From Enterobacter cloacae subsp. cloacae ATCC 13047 (GTDB lineage Bacteria > Pseudomonadota > Gammaproteobacteria > Enterobacterales > Enterobacteriaceae): a DNA stretch of 64,000 nt. Positions 62,299 through 64,000 of this stretch are shown piece after piece. Position 1 is the first letter of the stretch. Each line of letters begins with the position of its first letter. The notes beneath the pieces are model-generated. The model ran no database searches. It was not told the DNA's origin and saw nothing but the letters and a program-made list of their open reading frames with translations. A program made the translations under genes and the position numbers. The stretch covers positions 4,116,216 to 4,180,215 of the forward strand of contig NC_014121.1 in assembly GCF_000025565.1 (NCBI RefSeq). The letters run 5' to 3'.

Positions 62299-63059
62299 TG
62301 AGTATCTGCGCTGAAAATATTACCTGGAAGGTAGGCAAAAAGGTCATCGTCAATAACGTGTCGCTCAAGGTGGCGCGCGGTGAAACGGTAGGTCTGCTTG
62401 GCCCTAATGGTTGCGGTAAATCATCGCTTTTGCGCATTCTGGCTGGCCTGCGCCGCCCGGATGCGGGCTGTGTGACGCTGGACGGTCAGGACATTTCCCG
62501 CATCGCCAAAAAGCAGCTTGCGCGCCGGGTGGCCTTCGTTGAACAGCACGGTATGACCGATGCCAATATGCGCGTTCGCGATGTCGTCAAACTCGGTCGT
62601 ATCCCGCATCACTCCCCGTTCTCGAACTGGAGCAAGCAGGATGACGAGACCGTTACCGCCGCCCTGCAGCGGGTGGATATGCTGGAAAAAAGCGATCAGG
62701 GCTGGCTGAGCCTCTCCGGCGGGGAGCGCCAGCGCGTGCATATCGCCAGGGCGCTGGCGCAGACGCCTACAGAAATTTTGCTGGATGAACCGACCAACCA
62801 CCTGGACATTCACCATCAGATGCAGCTGATGCACCTGATAAGCGACCTGCCGGTGACCAGCATTGTGGCTATTCACGATCTCAACCATGCATCGATGTTC
62901 TGCGATTCGCTGATTGTGATGCAGCAGGGGCAAATCGTGGCCACCGGAACGCCGCAGGAGATCCTCTCTGAGGCGTTGCTCTGGGACGTTTTTCGGGTCA
63001 AAACCAAAATCGAGATCTCGCCGTTCCATGGCAAAAAGCACATTCACTTTATCGTTTAA
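62295..63059 (+). CDS. Iron-type ABC transporter ATP-binding protein
   Basis: ATPase of 254 residues, FecE/FhuC type: Walker A GPNGCGKSSLL near residues 36-46, signature LSLSGGERQRVHIARAL, Walker B EILLDEPTNHLD and switch histidine in AIHDLNHA. It starts with ATGATG overlapping the permease stop. The following MFS gene begins 11 bases after its stop and is probably in the same operon. Confidence 0.93.
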   Translation: MMSICAENITWKVGKKVIVNNVSLKVARGETVGLLGPNGCGKSSLLRILAGLRRPDAGCVTLDGQDISRIAKKQLARRVAFVEQHGMTDANMRVRDVVKLGRIPHHSPFSNWSKQDDETVTAALQRVDMLEKSDQGWLSLSGGERQRVHIARALAQTPTEILLDEPTNHLDIHHQMQLMHLISDLPVTSIVAIHDLNHASMFCDSLIVMQQGQIVATGTPQEILSEALLWDVFRVKTKIEISPFHGKKHIHFIV

Positions 63060-63070
63060 GCGCCCGTAAC

Positions 63071-64000
63071 ATGATGCCCCTGCGCCCTGCCACAACGCTC
63101 TGGCCGCCCGTCTTACTGGGCAGCCAGTTTGTGTTTAACATCGGTTTTTACGCGGTCGTCCCCTTCCTGGCGATCTTTTTGCGCGATGACATGCTGCTTT
63201 CCGGCGGCCTTATCGGGCTGATTCTGGGGCTGCGTACCTTTTCGCAGCAGGGGATGTTCATCGTCGGCGGTGCGCTCTCAGACCGCTTTGGTGCCAAAAT
63301 CATTATCCTCTGCGGCTGCGTCATTCGCGTTGCGGGGTATCTGCTGCTGGCATTTGGACACGCGCTCTGGCCCATCATCCTTGGCGCCTGTCTGACCGGC
63401 ATTGGCGGCGCGTTGTTCTCTCCCTCCATCGAAGCGCTGCTGGCCAGGGCGGGTACGCATAGCGAGACTAAAGGTCAACGCAGCCGTGCAGAGTGGTTTG
63501 CGCTGTTTGCCGTCTGCGGTGAACTCGGCGCGGTGCTGGGCCCGGTTGTCGGGGCGTTGCTCACGGGGCTGGGGTTTCGCCAGGTGGCGCTGGCGGGGGC
63601 GGGGGTCTTCGTCGTCGCGCTGATTGTGCTCTACTTCTGCCTTCCGGCTGCGCAACACAGCAAGCAGGCACTCAATATTGTTCCCTGGTGGTCAACCTTC
63701 CGTCAGCCGCGCTTTGTCGCCTTTATCATCGCCTACAGCTCGTGGCTGTTGAGCTACAACCAGCTCTATCTGGCGCTGCCCGTAGAGATCCAGCGTGCCG
63801 GTGGTAACGAGAAAGATCTCGGCCCCCTGTTTATGCTGGCCTCTGTGCTGATCATCACCTTGCAGCTTCCGCTGGCCCGCTTTGCACGACGCGTGGGCGC
63901 GGTGAGAATTTTGCCGGTGGGCTTTTTACTGCTCTCGGCATCTTTTGCGAGCGTGGCGGTGTTCGCCCCGACGGTGCCGCCGGAAGGCTGGCTGCGCTTG
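63071..64000 (+). CDS. MFS transporter, MdtH-like (3' truncated by window)
   Basis: The frame starts MMPLRPATTLWPPVLLGSQF and is open to the window end (310 codons seen). It has regularly spaced membrane segments and the MFS loop GGALSDRFGAKIIILCGCVI after the second segment, with LGLRTFSQQGMFIVGG resembling MdtH. The ribosome-binding site is weak; ATG at 63074 is equally possible. Its place 11 bases behind the iron-type importer suggests a linked role, for example export of a metallophore, but this is inference and a general drug exporter is possible. Confidence 0.85.
   Translation, partial: MMPLRPATTLWPPVLLGSQFVFNIGFYAVVPFLAIFLRDDMLLSGGLIGLILGLRTFSQQGMFIVGGALSDRFGAKIIILCGCVIRVAGYLLLAFGHALWPIILGACLTGIGGALFSPSIEALLARAGTHSETKGQRSRAEWFALFAVCGELGAVLGPVVGALLTGLGFRQVALAGAGVFVVALIVLYFCLPAAQHSKQALNIVPWWSTFRQPRFVAFIIAYSSWLLSYNQLYLALPVEIQRAGGNEKDLGPLFMLASVLIITLQLPLARFARRVGAVRILPVGFLLLSASFASVAVFAPTVPPEGWLRL

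Overview
The window is a chromosomal segment of an enteric bacterium of the family Enterobacteriaceae. Almost every protein is very close to its Escherichia coli K-12 counterpart and the gene order largely follows the E. coli 60-61 minute region (nrd-pro-mprA-emr-luxS-gshA-csrA-alaS-recA-mltB-srl-nor-hyd/hyp/asc/hyc-fhlA). The genes that differ from E. coli point to Enterobacter or a near relative (Lelliottia/Leclercia type): a second 2-isopropylmalate synthase, an intact ygaY-type transporter, an inserted zinc ABC operon, a NiCoT nickel permease behind hypF, and an iron-type ABC operon after fhlA. Genus is an inference. No prophage, insertion sequence, rRNA or CRISPR array was seen.

Layout. 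1-3445: class Ib ribonucleotide reductase (nrdI partial, nrdE, nrdF). 3779-7043: osmoprotectant importer proVWX. 7044-7665: gene-free block of palindromic repeats and a GC-rich structured segment. 7666-12561: ygaY-like transporter, then mprA-emrA-emrB multidrug efflux. 12740-15146: leuA-type synthase convergent with an AraC-family regulator. 15200-18487: luxS, sRNA micA, gshA, yqaA (frameshifted end), yqaB. 18605-18884: tRNA-Arg x2 and tRNA-Ser. 19228-24628: csrA, alaS, recX, recA, pncC. 24759-27266: zinc-type ABC transporter with a 35-codon membrane ORF in front and a Zur-like box. 27405-28505: mltB. 28780-33690: sorbitol operon srlAEBD-gutM-srlR-gutQ. 33687-37958: norR divergent from norVW. 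38245-42035: hydN-hypF-nickel permease. 42170-46293: ascG and ascFB. 46361-60111: formate hydrogenlyase operon hycABCDEFGHI divergent from hypABCDE-fhlA. 60263-64000: Fur-box-preceded binding-protein-dependent ABC transporter and a truncated MFS transporter.

How the genes work together. About a third of the window builds and controls formate hydrogenlyase: FhlA with sigma-54 acts at TGTCGACA-rich sites before hycA, between hycA and hycB, before hypA and before hydN; HycBCDEFG form the hydrogenase-3 arm; HypA-F build the NiFe centre; HycI cleaves HycE; the permease behind hypF would supply nickel. The striking exception is hypF: its acylphosphatase and carbamoyltransferase parts lie in different frames, with two bases missing at a conserved Cys-x-x-Cys. 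That is either a sequence error or a mutation that would abolish all NiFe hydrogenase activity. A second apparent frameshift, in a seven-T run, alters the end of yqaA.

A family of palindromes built on CCCTCTCCC...GGGAGAGGG, often flanked by CCCTCACCC, occurs at least six times, mostly just after stop codons, and in one case supplies the last codons of hycI.
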